From: Planctomycetota bacterium
GTDB lineage: Bacteria > Planctomycetota > SZUA-567 > H5-PLA8
Assembly: GCA_023150555.1 (NCBI GenBank)
Contig: JAKLKQ010000024.1
Location: 1-64,000, forward strand
DNA: 64,000 nt
Reading direction: 5' to 3'
Shown here in pieces: positions 17,417 to 25,174 of this stretch. The position numbers and the translations under genes are program-made. The notes below the pieces were generated by a model, which saw only the letters and a list, made by a program, of their open reading frames with translations, was not told the DNA's origin and did not search any database. The stretch's first letter is position 1. The number at the start of each line of letters is the position of its first letter.

Positions 17417-19618
17417 TCACGGCTTGTACTTGAACGCGTAGACGGCGTCGGCGAGCGCCAGGAAGACCTTGTGCCGCGTGTCGTAGACGACGCACTCGGC
17501 GATCTTCGGCGCGGGCGGATCGGCCGCCAGCAGCTTCCAGGCGTTCTCCTTCACCGTGTAGATCAGCGTCTTGCCTTCGCCCGCCAGCAGCACCGCGTCG
17601 GTCTCGGGGTCGTACGCCGTCGCCGGGCGGCCGACGCCCGTGGGCGCTTCGCCCTTCGGCGCCAGGTCCTTCCACGCGCCGGCGGCCGCGTCGTAGGCGA
17701 GCGTCTTCGCGCTGTCCTTGTCGCTTTCGATGACGAACATCGCCTTGAGCGTGTCCACGTAGCACGCGTAGGTGTACTGCATCGCGCGCACGGGCGCCTG
17801 GTCGGCCCAGGCGCACGCGGCCGGATCGAGCACCGTCACGTTGGGGACCTGCCACGCCTGCTTCGAGACCACCACGACGCGCTTGTTCGCGCGGTCGTAG
17901 CAGTTCACGACGCCCACGCCCGCGCCGCGGCCGGTGGTCTTGCGCAGTTCGAAGCGGTCCTTGAGGCCGTCGTAGATCCACGTGCCAGAGCCGTCCCAGC
18001 CCGGCGGCAGGCTGTAGGCGAGCTGGTTGCCCGAGGTCCCGCCCTGGAACCACGTGACCTTGTGCTCGGGGTCGTAGGTGTAGCTGCGCGTGCAGCCGTT
18101 GGCCGGGCGCGGCGGCCCGCACGGATCGACCCAGCGCAGCGCGATCCAGCGTTCGGTGGCCGGATCGTACGCGCACAGGTCGTTGCCGTAGCCGCTGGCG
18201 AAGGTCGTGCCGCCGTTGTTGCAGCCGCCGTACTTCAGCACGAAGCCGGTGGCCTCGTCGTACGTCCAGGGCACTTCGCCGCCGCCCAGGCGCCCGCCGC
18301 CGCCGAGTTTCACCCAGGTGTTGGGCTTGATCTCGAGCAGCTTCTTGTTGGGCTCGGCGGGTGGGAAGACGGGATCCTTCGGCGCTTCGATCTTCTCCGC
18401 CGCCGGCAGCGCCGCGCATTTCAGTTCGGGAAGCGCGGCCGCGCCTTCGGGGCGCAGGCGCAGTGCCCAGACGCCCATCGTCGGCGCGGCGAGCACGATC
18501 GCCTGGCGCGCGCTGTCGTAGTCCATGGCGCAGACCAGTTCGAAGCGGCGGCCGCCTTCGCCGTGGAGTTTCGGGATCGCGGGCGCGCCCACGTCGAGCT
18601 TGCGCCACTGGCCCTTGGCCGCGTCCAGCGCCCAGGTCTCGTGCAGCTGCACGCCGCCGCCGCGGAAGAGGTACCCGTAGGCGCCCTTCACGCCGCCGAC
18701 GCCGCCGTAGAGCACCACGGCCTTCGCGACGGGGTCGTAGCACGCGCCGGGCGCGGCCGCGCCGGGCGGGTTCTCCTTCGACTCGAGTTTCTTCCACGCG
18801 CCGGCCGCCGCATCGAAGGTCCAGGTCTCGGCGGGACCGTCGGCGCCGCCGGGCTTGACGTAGACGCACACGCCCGCATCGGGCTCGTAGACGAACGCCG
18901 CGGAGAGCGCGTTCTTGGGGCCGCCGGGCGTCTTGCGCGCTTCCCAGACGTTCTTCTCGGGCGAGTAAACCCACGTCTGGTCGCGGTTGTGCATCGCGGC
19001 CCATTCGCCGTCGTAGGCGGGCGCGCGCACGACGAGGTCGTTCTTCGCGTCGTAGACGATGCGCGTGGTGGCGCTGAGCTTCGGGAAGCCCTTGCTCTTC
19101 ATGGCCGTGAACGTGCCCTTGGCCGGGTCGTACTGCCAGAGGTCATCGAAGAGGGCCGCGTGCGTGCGCGCGGCCACGCCCGAGCCGCAGGCGAACCACA
19201 CGACCTTGCGCTTGGCGTCGTACGCGGCGCTCCACCACGCGCCGGCGCCCGGGCGGTCTTCCGGCGGCGGCCATGCGTAATTGCTCTTCAGCGGGTTGGC
19301 CCATTTGCGCTGGGCGAGGTCGAAGGTCCAGAGCGCGTTGTCGTCGGTGGGCGTGTAGCCGCCGTAGCGCAGGAAGGCCTTGCTCTGCGGCTCGAAGCAC
19401 CAGAACGCGCCGCGTCCGGGCTCGAGTTCGCGGCCCAGCGGGTCGGCGGGGACCTCGGCGATCTTGAACCACTTGTTCTCGGGCACGGCGCATTCGCCGG
19501 CGGGCGCGTCGACTTTCGGCGGGGGCGGGGGAATCTTCTCCTTCTCGGGCTCCCCGGCGCGCAGCGCGGCGCAGACGAGCAGCAGCGATAAGGCCACGAG
19601 CGCGATGATGGTTCGCAT
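17417..19618 (-). CDS. Secreted kelch-repeat beta-propeller protein
   Basis: A 733-residue exported protein. ATG 19618, preceded by GGAGGT, begins the signal peptide 'MRTIIALVALSLLLVCAALR'. Kelch-type blades recur through the protein: 'NALWTFDLAQRKW', 'LFDDLWQYDPAKGTF', 'ETWTFDAAAGAWKKL', 'ETWALDAAKGQWRKL', 'LCAYDPATERWIAL', 'GTWIYDGLKDRFEL' and 'KTLAYDAAAGAWKDL'. This suggests two propellers in tandem, split by a Pro/Lys-rich stretch near residue 380. No galactose-oxidase copper ligands are obvious, so enzyme activity is not claimed. It is divergent from the sialate esterase gene and could work with it on extracellular glycans. Confidence 0.85.
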   Translation of the reverse strand: MRTIIALVALSLLLVCAALRAGEPEKEKIPPPPPKVDAPAGECAVPENKWFKIAEVPADPLGRELEPGRGAFWCFEPQSKAFLRYGGYTPTDDNALWTFDLAQRKWANPLKSNYAWPPPEDRPGAGAWWSAAYDAKRKVVWFACGSGVAARTHAALFDDLWQYDPAKGTFTAMKSKGFPKLSATTRIVYDAKNDLVVRAPAYDGEWAAMHNRDQTWVYSPEKNVWEARKTPGGPKNALSAAFVYEPDAGVCVYVKPGGADGPAETWTFDAAAGAWKKLESKENPPGAAAPGACYDPVAKAVVLYGGVGGVKGAYGYLFRGGGVQLHETWALDAAKGQWRKLDVGAPAIPKLHGEGGRRFELVCAMDYDSARQAIVLAAPTMGVWALRLRPEGAAALPELKCAALPAAEKIEAPKDPVFPPAEPNKKLLEIKPNTWVKLGGGGRLGGGEVPWTYDEATGFVLKYGGCNNGGTTFASGYGNDLCAYDPATERWIALRWVDPCGPPRPANGCTRSYTYDPEHKVTWFQGGTSGNQLAYSLPPGWDGSGTWIYDGLKDRFELRKTTGRGAGVGVVNCYDRANKRVVVVSKQAWQVPNVTVLDPAACAWADQAPVRAMQYTYACYVDTLKAMFVIESDKDSAKTLAYDAAAGAWKDLAPKGEAPTGVGRPATAYDPETDAVLLAGEGKTLIYTVKENAWKLLAADPPAPKIAECVVYDTRHKVFLALADAVYAFKYKP

Positions 19619-19808
19619 GGGACCTCCGGAGTCGAAGGAGTCGGGGCGTTCGAACGGCGCAGGGATGATACCACCGCCGGCGCGCCGTGTCAGGGCCGGG
19701 GCACGCGGAAGCAGGCTCATCTTTTTTCGATCCGGTCGGGCATGGGGTGCGCCGGCGGTGTAAGTATACTGGTCGTCGAACCGCTTCAACAAGAAGGAGG
19801 ATTTGCCC

Positions 19809-21404
19809 GTGCGCGTTTCCCGGTGGATTCCGTTCGTCCTGGCGGCGGTGCTGGCGTGCGGCTGGGCCGTACGCGCGGAGGTCAAACTCCCGCGCATCTT
19901 CGGCGATCACATGATGGTCCAGCGCGGGCAGCCGCTGAACGTCTGGGGCACGGCCGCGCCGGGCGCCAAGGTCACGCTGAAACTGGGCGGGAACTCGGCC
20001 GAGGCCACCGCCGGGCCGGACGGACGCTGGCAGGGGCAGCTTCCGGCGCTCGCCGAGGGCGAGGGCTTGGAACTGGCCGTCGCCGAGCAGAACGCGATCA
20101 CGATCAAGGATGTCATCGTCGGCGACGTGTGGCTGTGCAGCGGGCAGTCGAACATGGAGTACAAGACCGGCGGCATGGCCGCGATTGCGAAGGACGAGAT
20201 CGACACGGCGAACTTCCCCAAGATCCGCCTCTTCCGCGTGGACGGCCCGGCGACGCCGTATCCGCAGGGCGATGTCGCAGGCGCATGGGCGGTCTGCGAG
20301 CCCAAGAGCGTGCCGGGCATCACCGCGGTGGGCTATTTCTTCGCGCGCGAGATCCACGAGAAGACCAAGGTTCCCATCGGCATCGTCGAGAGCGCCTGGG
20401 GCGGGACGCGCATCGAGCCCTGGATCAATCCCGAGGGCCTCAAGATGGTCCCCGAGTTGAAGGGCGAACAGGAGAAGATCGATAAGGCGCGCGCCGACTG
20501 GCTGGCCACGGTTCCGAAATTGGCCGACGACGCGGAAAAGTGGGCCGCGGCCGCGCGTGAGGCGGCCAAGGCGGGCGCCGAGGTGCCGCCGGTGCCGGCG
20601 TTGCCCGGTCCGCCGGGCACCGGTGCGCGCGACTACTGGCACAACATCTACAACGGGCGGATCTTGCCGCTGGTGCGCTTCCCGATCAAGGGCGCGCTGT
20701 GGTACCAGGGCGAGTCCAACGGCAGCGAAGGCGGCACGTACACCGACAAGATGAAGGCGCTGATCGGCGGCTGGCGTGCGGTCTGGAAGCAGGGCGACTT
20801 CCCGTTCTACTTTGTGCAGCTGGCGAACTTCGGCAACGCGAACGAAATTCCGGCCGGCGGCGACGGCTGGGCGAAGGTCCGCTGCGCGCAGACCGACGCG
20901 CTGAAGATCCCCAACACCGGCATGGCGGTGATCATCGACATCGGCGAATCGAAGGACATCCACCCGAAAGACAAGCTCAACGTGGGCCGGCGCCTGGCGC
21001 GCTGGGCGCTGGCGCGCGACTACGGCGAGAAGGACCTGGTGCCCAGCGGGCCGCTCTACAAGGAGATGAAGGTCGAAGGCGGCGCGATCCGGGTCTCGTT
21101 CGAGTACGCCGGCGCGGGGCTGATGGTGGGCAAGAAGGGCGCGCTCGAGACCAAGGACGCGGACTGGCGTTCGCCGGCCACCGAGGACGCCGGCGGGAAG
21201 CTCAAGCGCTTCGCCATCGCCGGCGAGGACAAGGTCTGGCACTGGGCCGACGCGGTGATCGACGGCGAGACGGTGGTGGTCTCGTCGCCCGAAGTCAAGG
21301 CGCCGGTGGCGGTGCGCTACGCCTTCTCGCACAACCCGCAGGGCGCGAACCTGTACAACAAGGACGGCCTGCCGGCCTCACCCTTCCGCACCGACAACTG
21401 GTAG
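19809..21404 (+). CDS. Sialate O-acetylesterase family protein (secreted)
   Basis: A 531-residue exported carbohydrate esterase. The start is GTG 19809, eight bases after GGAGG; TTG 19803 would be too close to it. A signal peptide is followed by 'LPRIFGDHMMVQRGQPLNVWG', the usual N-terminal beta domain. The SGNH nucleophile motif is 'GQSNME' with Ser114, and 'LWYQGESN' is the second conserved block near residue 300. The family removes O-acetyl groups from sialic acid or from plant and algal polysaccharides. The C-terminal beta domain is complete. Together with a sulfatase elsewhere in the window it fits a polysaccharide-degrading lifestyle. Confidence 0.9.
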   Translation: MRVSRWIPFVLAAVLACGWAVRAEVKLPRIFGDHMMVQRGQPLNVWGTAAPGAKVTLKLGGNSAEATAGPDGRWQGQLPALAEGEGLELAVAEQNAITIKDVIVGDVWLCSGQSNMEYKTGGMAAIAKDEIDTANFPKIRLFRVDGPATPYPQGDVAGAWAVCEPKSVPGITAVGYFFAREIHEKTKVPIGIVESAWGGTRIEPWINPEGLKMVPELKGEQEKIDKARADWLATVPKLADDAEKWAAAAREAAKAGAEVPPVPALPGPPGTGARDYWHNIYNGRILPLVRFPIKGALWYQGESNGSEGGTYTDKMKALIGGWRAVWKQGDFPFYFVQLANFGNANEIPAGGDGWAKVRCAQTDALKIPNTGMAVIIDIGESKDIHPKDKLNVGRRLARWALARDYGEKDLVPSGPLYKEMKVEGGAIRVSFEYAGAGLMVGKKGALETKDADWRSPATEDAGGKLKRFAIAGEDKVWHWADAVIDGETVVVSSPEVKAPVAVRYAFSHNPQGANLYNKDGLPASPFRTDNW

Positions 21405-21449
21405 CGTTCGATAGCGGATTGCGGATTGAACGGGAATAACAGCGGAGGA

Positions 21450-21818
21450 TTAGTTTTCTGCCGCGCGCGCGCGTTCGCGGCGGCGGAGAGGAAGTTCGCA
21501 AGCTAGGGCGGTTGCGCCAAGGAGGGCGAGGCCTACGCCAAAGTTCAGAAGCATAGGGCCCAAGAGCCAGCGTTGGAAAGGTCTGCCAGCCCATTGTTCT
21601 GTGTTGGAGCGGCGAGAGCTTTCATATCCCGACTCATAGCAAATTAGAGGGCATCCATTTCCTGTGCCAATATTGGAATAATTATCGCCCGATCCACACC
21701 ACCTCATCGTTACACTTACATTCGCCCATATGAGTCCCCCCGCGACGAACACCAGCACCACGCACGTGCTGAGGTGGAGTTGGAACCAGGGGCGTTTTTT
21801 CGGCGGCGCGTTCGTCAC
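21450..21818 (-). CDS. Small two-span membrane protein, tandem family copy 3
   Basis: A 122-residue member of a three-gene tandem family, transcribed last. The start is GTG 21818, which overlaps the stop of the copy upstream (GTGA). It opens with the family signature 'TNAPPKKRPWFQLHLSTC', runs into a membrane span, then a variable central part rich in Gly, Ser and Cys, a second span ('LLNFGVGLALLGATALACEL') and a charged 'RRRERARAAEN' tail. Short 'RWFQFSLRTLL'-like proteins are common in planctomycetes, and I know of no defined function. The variable central part is visibly less GC-rich than the ends. Confidence 0.7.
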   Translation of the reverse strand: MTNAPPKKRPWFQLHLSTCVVLVFVAGGLIWANVSVTMRWCGSGDNYSNIGTGNGCPLICYESGYESSRRSNTEQWAGRPFQRWLLGPMLLNFGVGLALLGATALACELPLRRRERARAAEN

Positions 21819-22246
21819 GGCGCGGGCTCCTGTGCGGCGCGCGCGCGTTCGCGGCGGCGAATGATCCACTCGCAGGCGAGGGCGGTGACGGCGAGGATGG
21901 AAAGTCCTACGAGCGCATTCTTCAAGGCGCGCGCGGCAATCTTTCCCCATGGATTGTTCAATGCAGAAGTTCCTGGTTTGGTAGCGGCCTCGTAACGGTC
22001 GATTGATCTTATGAATCGCCCGTTTTCGAATCTCTCGACGTCCGTGAATTCAGTCCACACATCCCAAGGCCATCCGTAGGTCCTGTAGGTATAGACTAAG
22101 CGTTCGGAGCCATCTGCGTTCTCTGCGTAGCCTTTTCGGCCGAGGCAGTTCGCGCCGACAATCGCCCCAGCCAAAATCATCAGCACCACGCACGAGCTGA
22201 GGTGCAGTTGGAACCAGGGGCGCTTCTTCGGCGGCGCGTTCGTCAC
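21815..22246 (-). CDS. Small two-span membrane protein, tandem family copy 2
   Basis: A 143-residue paralog of its two neighbours. GTG 22246 overlaps the stop of copy 1 as GTGA, and its own stop overlaps the start of copy 3 the same way, so the three are translated as a coupled unit. The N-terminal signature is 'TNAPPKKRPWFQLHLSSC', followed by a span. The central region (residues about 40-95) is specific to this copy and rich in Tyr, Trp and Glu ('TYGWPWDVWTEFTDVE'); it probably faces the periplasm. A second span and the tail 'RRRERARAAQEPAP' close the protein. Function unknown. Confidence 0.7.
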   Translation of the reverse strand: MTNAPPKKRPWFQLHLSSCVVLMILAGAIVGANCLGRKGYAENADGSERLVYTYRTYGWPWDVWTEFTDVERFENGRFIRSIDRYEAATKPGTSALNNPWGKIAARALKNALVGLSILAVTALACEWIIRRRERARAAQEPAP

Positions 22247-22551
22247 GGCGCGGGCTCCTGTGCGGCGCGCGCGCGTTCGCGGGTGGCGGCGAGGATGGCG
22301 ACGGCAAACGCCGCGTTCCAGGCAATGCCGTAGGGAGAGGGTCCGAAAAAGGGCGGATTGAAGGTTTGTTGGTCCTTCCCAATATCCGGGATCCATGCGT
22401 CCTGCGGAAATCCGTAGACCTCATACCGACCGATCGAATGGTAGGTACCGATGTTTATTCCCACGAGAGCGCCCGCGATGAACATCAGCACCACGCACGT
22501 GCTGAGGTGCAGTTGGAACCAGGGGCGCTTCTTCGGCGGCGCGTCGGTCAT
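22243..22551 (-). CDS. Small membrane protein, tandem family copy 1
   Basis: A 102-residue paralog, first in the tandem run, with ATG 22551. It begins 'TDAPPKKRPWFQLHLSTC', then a span, then a short variable part with 'GRYEVYGFPQDAWIP', a second hydrophobic stretch ('IAWNAAFAVAILAATR') and the shared tail 'RERARAAQEPAP'. It is shorter than the other copies because the second span joins the tail directly. Its stop overlaps the next GTG. The conserved N-terminus (basic, then Trp-Phe-Gln, then a span) may direct membrane insertion; this is inference. Confidence 0.68.
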   Translation of the reverse strand: MTDAPPKKRPWFQLHLSTCVVLMFIAGALVGINIGTYHSIGRYEVYGFPQDAWIPDIGKDQQTFNPPFFGPSPYGIAWNAAFAVAILAATRERARAAQEPAP

Positions 22552-22957
22552 GCCCCCAGTATAGAAGCCAGAAGGTGCAACGCCGCAAGTGCCCCGGAGG
22601 GGCACGAGGATAAAGCCCAGGGCAAGGGCCGCGAAGAGCGGACCGCTGCCCTGGGATTGCGGCGTGTAACGGTTGGAGCCCCGGAGGGGCGACAGGAGCA
22701 AGGCAGAGACGGCGCTTCTGCCGCCCCTCCGGGGCGCTTTTCCTGCGGGGGATCCCACCGGACCGAGCGTGCTCGAAACGCGCGTAAGCGCTCCGGACGC
22801 TTCTTGTCGCGGCGCAAAGCGCCGCGACCCGGACGTGGTGACGTCCGGGCCAACCCAAGCAAGGTCTGACGCGCCCTGGCTTTCAGGCTGAAAGCTGACC
22901 GCCGAATGCTGATTGCTGTCCACGCCCTCATTTGCCGACTTGCGCGGAGCGGGTAAG
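22552..22957. repeat. Intergenic repeat region with palindromic GC-rich elements
   Basis: A 406-base gap with no gene I trust. The 13-base unit GCCCCGGAGGGGC occurs at 22591 and 22678, and its reverse complement at 22723; the first copy sits in a 17-base hairpin (22589-22605). Two further perfect 9-bp hairpins stand side by side at 22807-22827 (TCGCGGCGC, AAA loop) and 22828-22849 (CCCGGACGT, GGTG loop). The layout resembles REP/BIME-type extragenic palindromes. Long open frames crossing it are compositional artefacts. Confidence 0.65.
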
Positions 22958-24166
22958 ATGCCGGCTTCCGAACCGGAGAACGTCAACGTGAGCGCCGCCG
23001 ATAAACCGTCCGAAGGCAAGCCCAAACCGGAGCGCCCCGAGCGCGAGGTCCCGCTCTGTATCCCCGACATGGGCGACGAAGAGATCGCCGCCGTCGCCGA
23101 GGTCATCCGCAGCGGGTGGCTGGCGCACGGGCCCAAGAACAAGGAATTCGAGAGCCTCTTTGCCGAGTACCACGGCGTCGCGCACGCGGTGAGCCTGAAC
23201 AGCTGCGCCTCGGCGCTCTTTCTCGCGCTCCACGCCAGCGGCATCCGCGGCGAGGTGATCCTGCCCAGCTTCACCTTCGTCGCCAGCGCCAACGCCGTCG
23301 TCGCCGCCGGCGGCACGCCCGTCTTCGCCGACGTCGCGCCCGACACCTGCAACCTGGATCCCGAGGCCGTCGAGGCCGTCCTCACCGAGCGCACCGAGGC
23401 CATCATGCCCGTGCACTACGCGGGCCACGCCGCGCAGATGGGTGCGCTGGCTTCGATCGCGGCCAAGCGCAAACTGCTGCTGGTGGAGGACTCCGCCGAG
23501 GCCATCGGCGCGACGTGGAACGGCAAGCGCACCGGCGGGTGGGGGACCGGCTGCTTCAGCTTTTATCCGACGAAGAACCTCTCGACCGGCGAAGGCGGCA
23601 TGCTGACGACCAACGACGCGGCGCTGGCCGAGAAAGTCCGCGCGATCGCCGGGCACGGCGTGGCGAGCAGCACCTGGGCGCGGGAGAAGAAGGAGAAGCC
23701 CTGGCTGCGCGCGGCGACCTTCGCGGGCTACAACTTCCGCATGTCGAACGTGCTGGCGGCGATCGGCGTCGTGCAGATGAGCAAGCTCGAGCGCATGAAC
23801 GAGGCGCGCCGCGTGCACGCCATGCGTTACAACGAGCTGCTCGATCGCGACGCCTTCGAGCTGCCCGCCGAACGCCCCGGCTGCCGCCACGTCTACCAGA
23901 TGTACACGGTCAAGCTGCGCCGCGGCGACCGCACGAAGCTGCTGGCCGAACTGCGCGGGAAGGGCATCGGCGCGAGCGTCCACTTCGACCCGCCGGTTCA
24001 TGCGCAGCCGTACTACGTCGAGCACTACGGCTCGGCGTGGAAGCTGCCCGTCACCGAGCGGCTCGCGGCGAGCCTCGTCACGCTGCCGATCTACCCCGGG
24101 ATGCGTCAGGACGACGTCGAATACGTCGCGAAGGCCGCCAACGCGGCGGCCAAGTCGTGCGTCTAG
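22958..24166 (+). CDS. DegT/DnrJ/EryC1 family PLP-dependent sugar aminotransferase
   Basis: A 402-residue fold-type I aminotransferase. The PLP-binding lysine is K206 in 'FYPTKNLSTGEGG'; 'VEDSAEAIGA' supplies the ring-stacking Asp region, and 'GYNFRMSNVLAAIGVVQ' and 'YQMYTVKLRRGDRTKLLAEL' are further family blocks. Enzymes of this type aminate keto-sugars attached to UDP or dTDP for surface polysaccharides. ATG 22958 has GGAG eight bases upstream; GTG 22988, with GGAGAA seven bases upstream, is an equally credible start. The WbpD-like acetyltransferase at 28719 could act after it on a 3-amino sugar, although the genes are not adjacent. Confidence 0.9.
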   Translation: MPASEPENVNVSAADKPSEGKPKPERPEREVPLCIPDMGDEEIAAVAEVIRSGWLAHGPKNKEFESLFAEYHGVAHAVSLNSCASALFLALHASGIRGEVILPSFTFVASANAVVAAGGTPVFADVAPDTCNLDPEAVEAVLTERTEAIMPVHYAGHAAQMGALASIAAKRKLLLVEDSAEAIGATWNGKRTGGWGTGCFSFYPTKNLSTGEGGMLTTNDAALAEKVRAIAGHGVASSTWAREKKEKPWLRAATFAGYNFRMSNVLAAIGVVQMSKLERMNEARRVHAMRYNELLDRDAFELPAERPGCRHVYQMYTVKLRRGDRTKLLAELRGKGIGASVHFDPPVHAQPYYVEHYGSAWKLPVTERLAASLVTLPIYPGMRQDDVEYVAKAANAAAKSCV

Positions 24167-24291
24167 CGTTCTCGTAAGTCATTATTGCACGTCGAGCAGG
24201 CGGAAATGCACTTTGTAAGAATCGTGAAAGGATCGATACAGATCGATTTTGCCCAAAGAATCGATTCAAAACGCGTGAAAAACGCTCTCGG

Positions 24292-24711
24292 TCAGGCCAG
24301 TCGTTCGACCAGCGCGGCCTCGACCATCTCGAGTTCCTCGCTGCTGCGCGGGTCGGGGGTGAAGAGCCCCTTGAGCGTGAAGCCCTTCTCCGAGCCGGCG
24401 CCCTTGGCCTTGCGCCCGCTGGAAGTGCCGTCGCCGTCGAGGTTTCGGAGGAAGCGGCGGACCAGCGCGCGAATCAGCATGCTGCGGCTGAGCTTGACGC
24501 CGCCGCCGTGGATCGAGATCTCTGCAAGTTGTTTGTCCAACTCGAGATAGAGCGCCCGGTCCAAGATCACGGTGACCTGCTCGTAGTCCTGCCCGCGCAC
24601 GCGCCGGCGGAACTCCTTCTGCTTGCGCGCCTCGGCGATTCGAAGTTCTAACTCATTCTCTGGTGAGGAGTTACGCTTGCCTCGAGACGGACGTACAGCA
24701 TGCGAGCCCAT
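24292..24711 (-). CDS. Putative ribbon-helix-helix DNA-binding protein
   Basis: A 139-residue basic protein that I do not recognise by name. The centre reads as a ribbon-helix-helix: a beta strand 'QVTVILDRALYLELDKQLAE' and then a helix 'KLSRSMLIRALVRRFLRNL'. The N-terminus is charged and helical ('AEARKQKEFRRRVRGQDYE') and the C-terminus acidic. RHH proteins are usually autoregulators, antitoxins or partition proteins. ATG 24711 is used; an in-frame extension to 24891 would translate through a run of ten C on the coding strand. Long inverted repeats lie directly upstream (24743-24819 and 24920-24943), which suits an autoregulated DNA binder. No toxin gene is adjacent. Confidence 0.55.
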   Translation of the reverse strand: MGSHAVRPSRGKRNSSPENELELRIAEARKQKEFRRRVRGQDYEQVTVILDRALYLELDKQLAEISIHGGGVKLSRSMLIRALVRRFLRNLDGDGTSSGRKAKGAGSEKGFTLKGLFTPDPRSSEELEMVEAALVERLA

Positions 24712-24742
24712 GATTCCCTGCTCTCCGGTTGCGGGGGATTTT

Positions 24743-24819
24743 GGTTCGGAACAGGGGTTGGAGAGCCGCGGGGGGGGGGAGTGGCGTCCCTTCCAACCCC
24801 TGTTCATTCCGTCCGAACC
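24743..24819. repeat. Nested inverted repeat around a ten-G tract
   Basis: A perfect 14-bp inverted repeat (24749-24762 and 24792-24805; arm GAACAGGGGTTGGA) is nested inside a 6-bp pair (GGTTCG at 24743-24748, CGAACC at 24814-24819). The 29-base loop contains a run of ten G (24770-24779). It sits 30-110 bases upstream of the ATG of the ribbon-helix-helix gene. Confidence 0.75.
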
Positions 24820-24919
24820 GATTTCTTCATCGGCAAGCGGGCCGTAAGGCTTGAGCAGTTTTCCGCGAAATTTTTTCCCGCGAGACTGCAACCCGTTTCA
24901 GAGCATGCCGTTATCGCAC

Positions 24920-24943
24920 ACGCAGCGTCACGTGATGCTGCGT
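24920..24943. repeat. Near-perfect 24-bp palindrome
   Basis: The arms 24920-24931 and 24932-24943 are reverse complements except for one G/T position, centred on CACGTG. It is the second dyad in the 463-base gap (24712-25174) between the ribbon-helix-helix gene and the flippase-like gene. The gap also has a locally lower-GC stretch near 24860-25010 and no credible gene. A dyad of this size suggests a protein-binding site. Confidence 0.55.
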
Positions 24944-25174
24944 AATGGAATGCCGTTTCGCGTGATGAAATGGCGTTCGCGAGATACGCATTCGGTATTA
25001 CACGACTTTTACGCGGGCAGGGCGGAGCGGGGGATAAACTGTCCGCAAGCGCGCGATTTCCCTGCGTGGCGGGAACCTTCTTCGCTGTTACAATCCGCGC
25101 CCTAAGGCACTGGCCGGCTTGCCGTTGTGCGTTCGAAGCCGGGTTCTGCTCGACGAAGGAACGGCGGCCCGCGC

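Larger units (their letters stand above)
21753..22551. repeat. Direct repeats joining the three tandem paralogs
   Basis: A block of roughly 100 bases recurs nearly unchanged at 21753-21859 and 22181-22281, and its first two thirds at 22486-22551; a partial copy of its far end lies at 21461-21490. Each block spans the end of one paralog and the start of the next, so both gene ends are conserved while the centres have diverged. This is direct evidence of tandem duplication. Confidence 0.8.

Noticed and set aside
21450..22551. Single frameshifted gene instead of three tandem genes
   Set aside because: Each copy has its own conserved start signature, two hydrophobic segments and a conserved tail, and the overlaps are regular GTGA junctions.
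22552..23406. Minus-strand extension of the first tandem membrane gene through the palindrome region
   Set aside because: The added residues translate repeats and the opposite strand of the aminotransferase; the conserved 'PPKKRPW' start at 22551 is the common start of the family.
24292..24711. Type II antitoxin of a toxin-antitoxin pair
   Set aside because: The ribbon-helix-helix reading fits, but no small toxin-like gene lies on either side.
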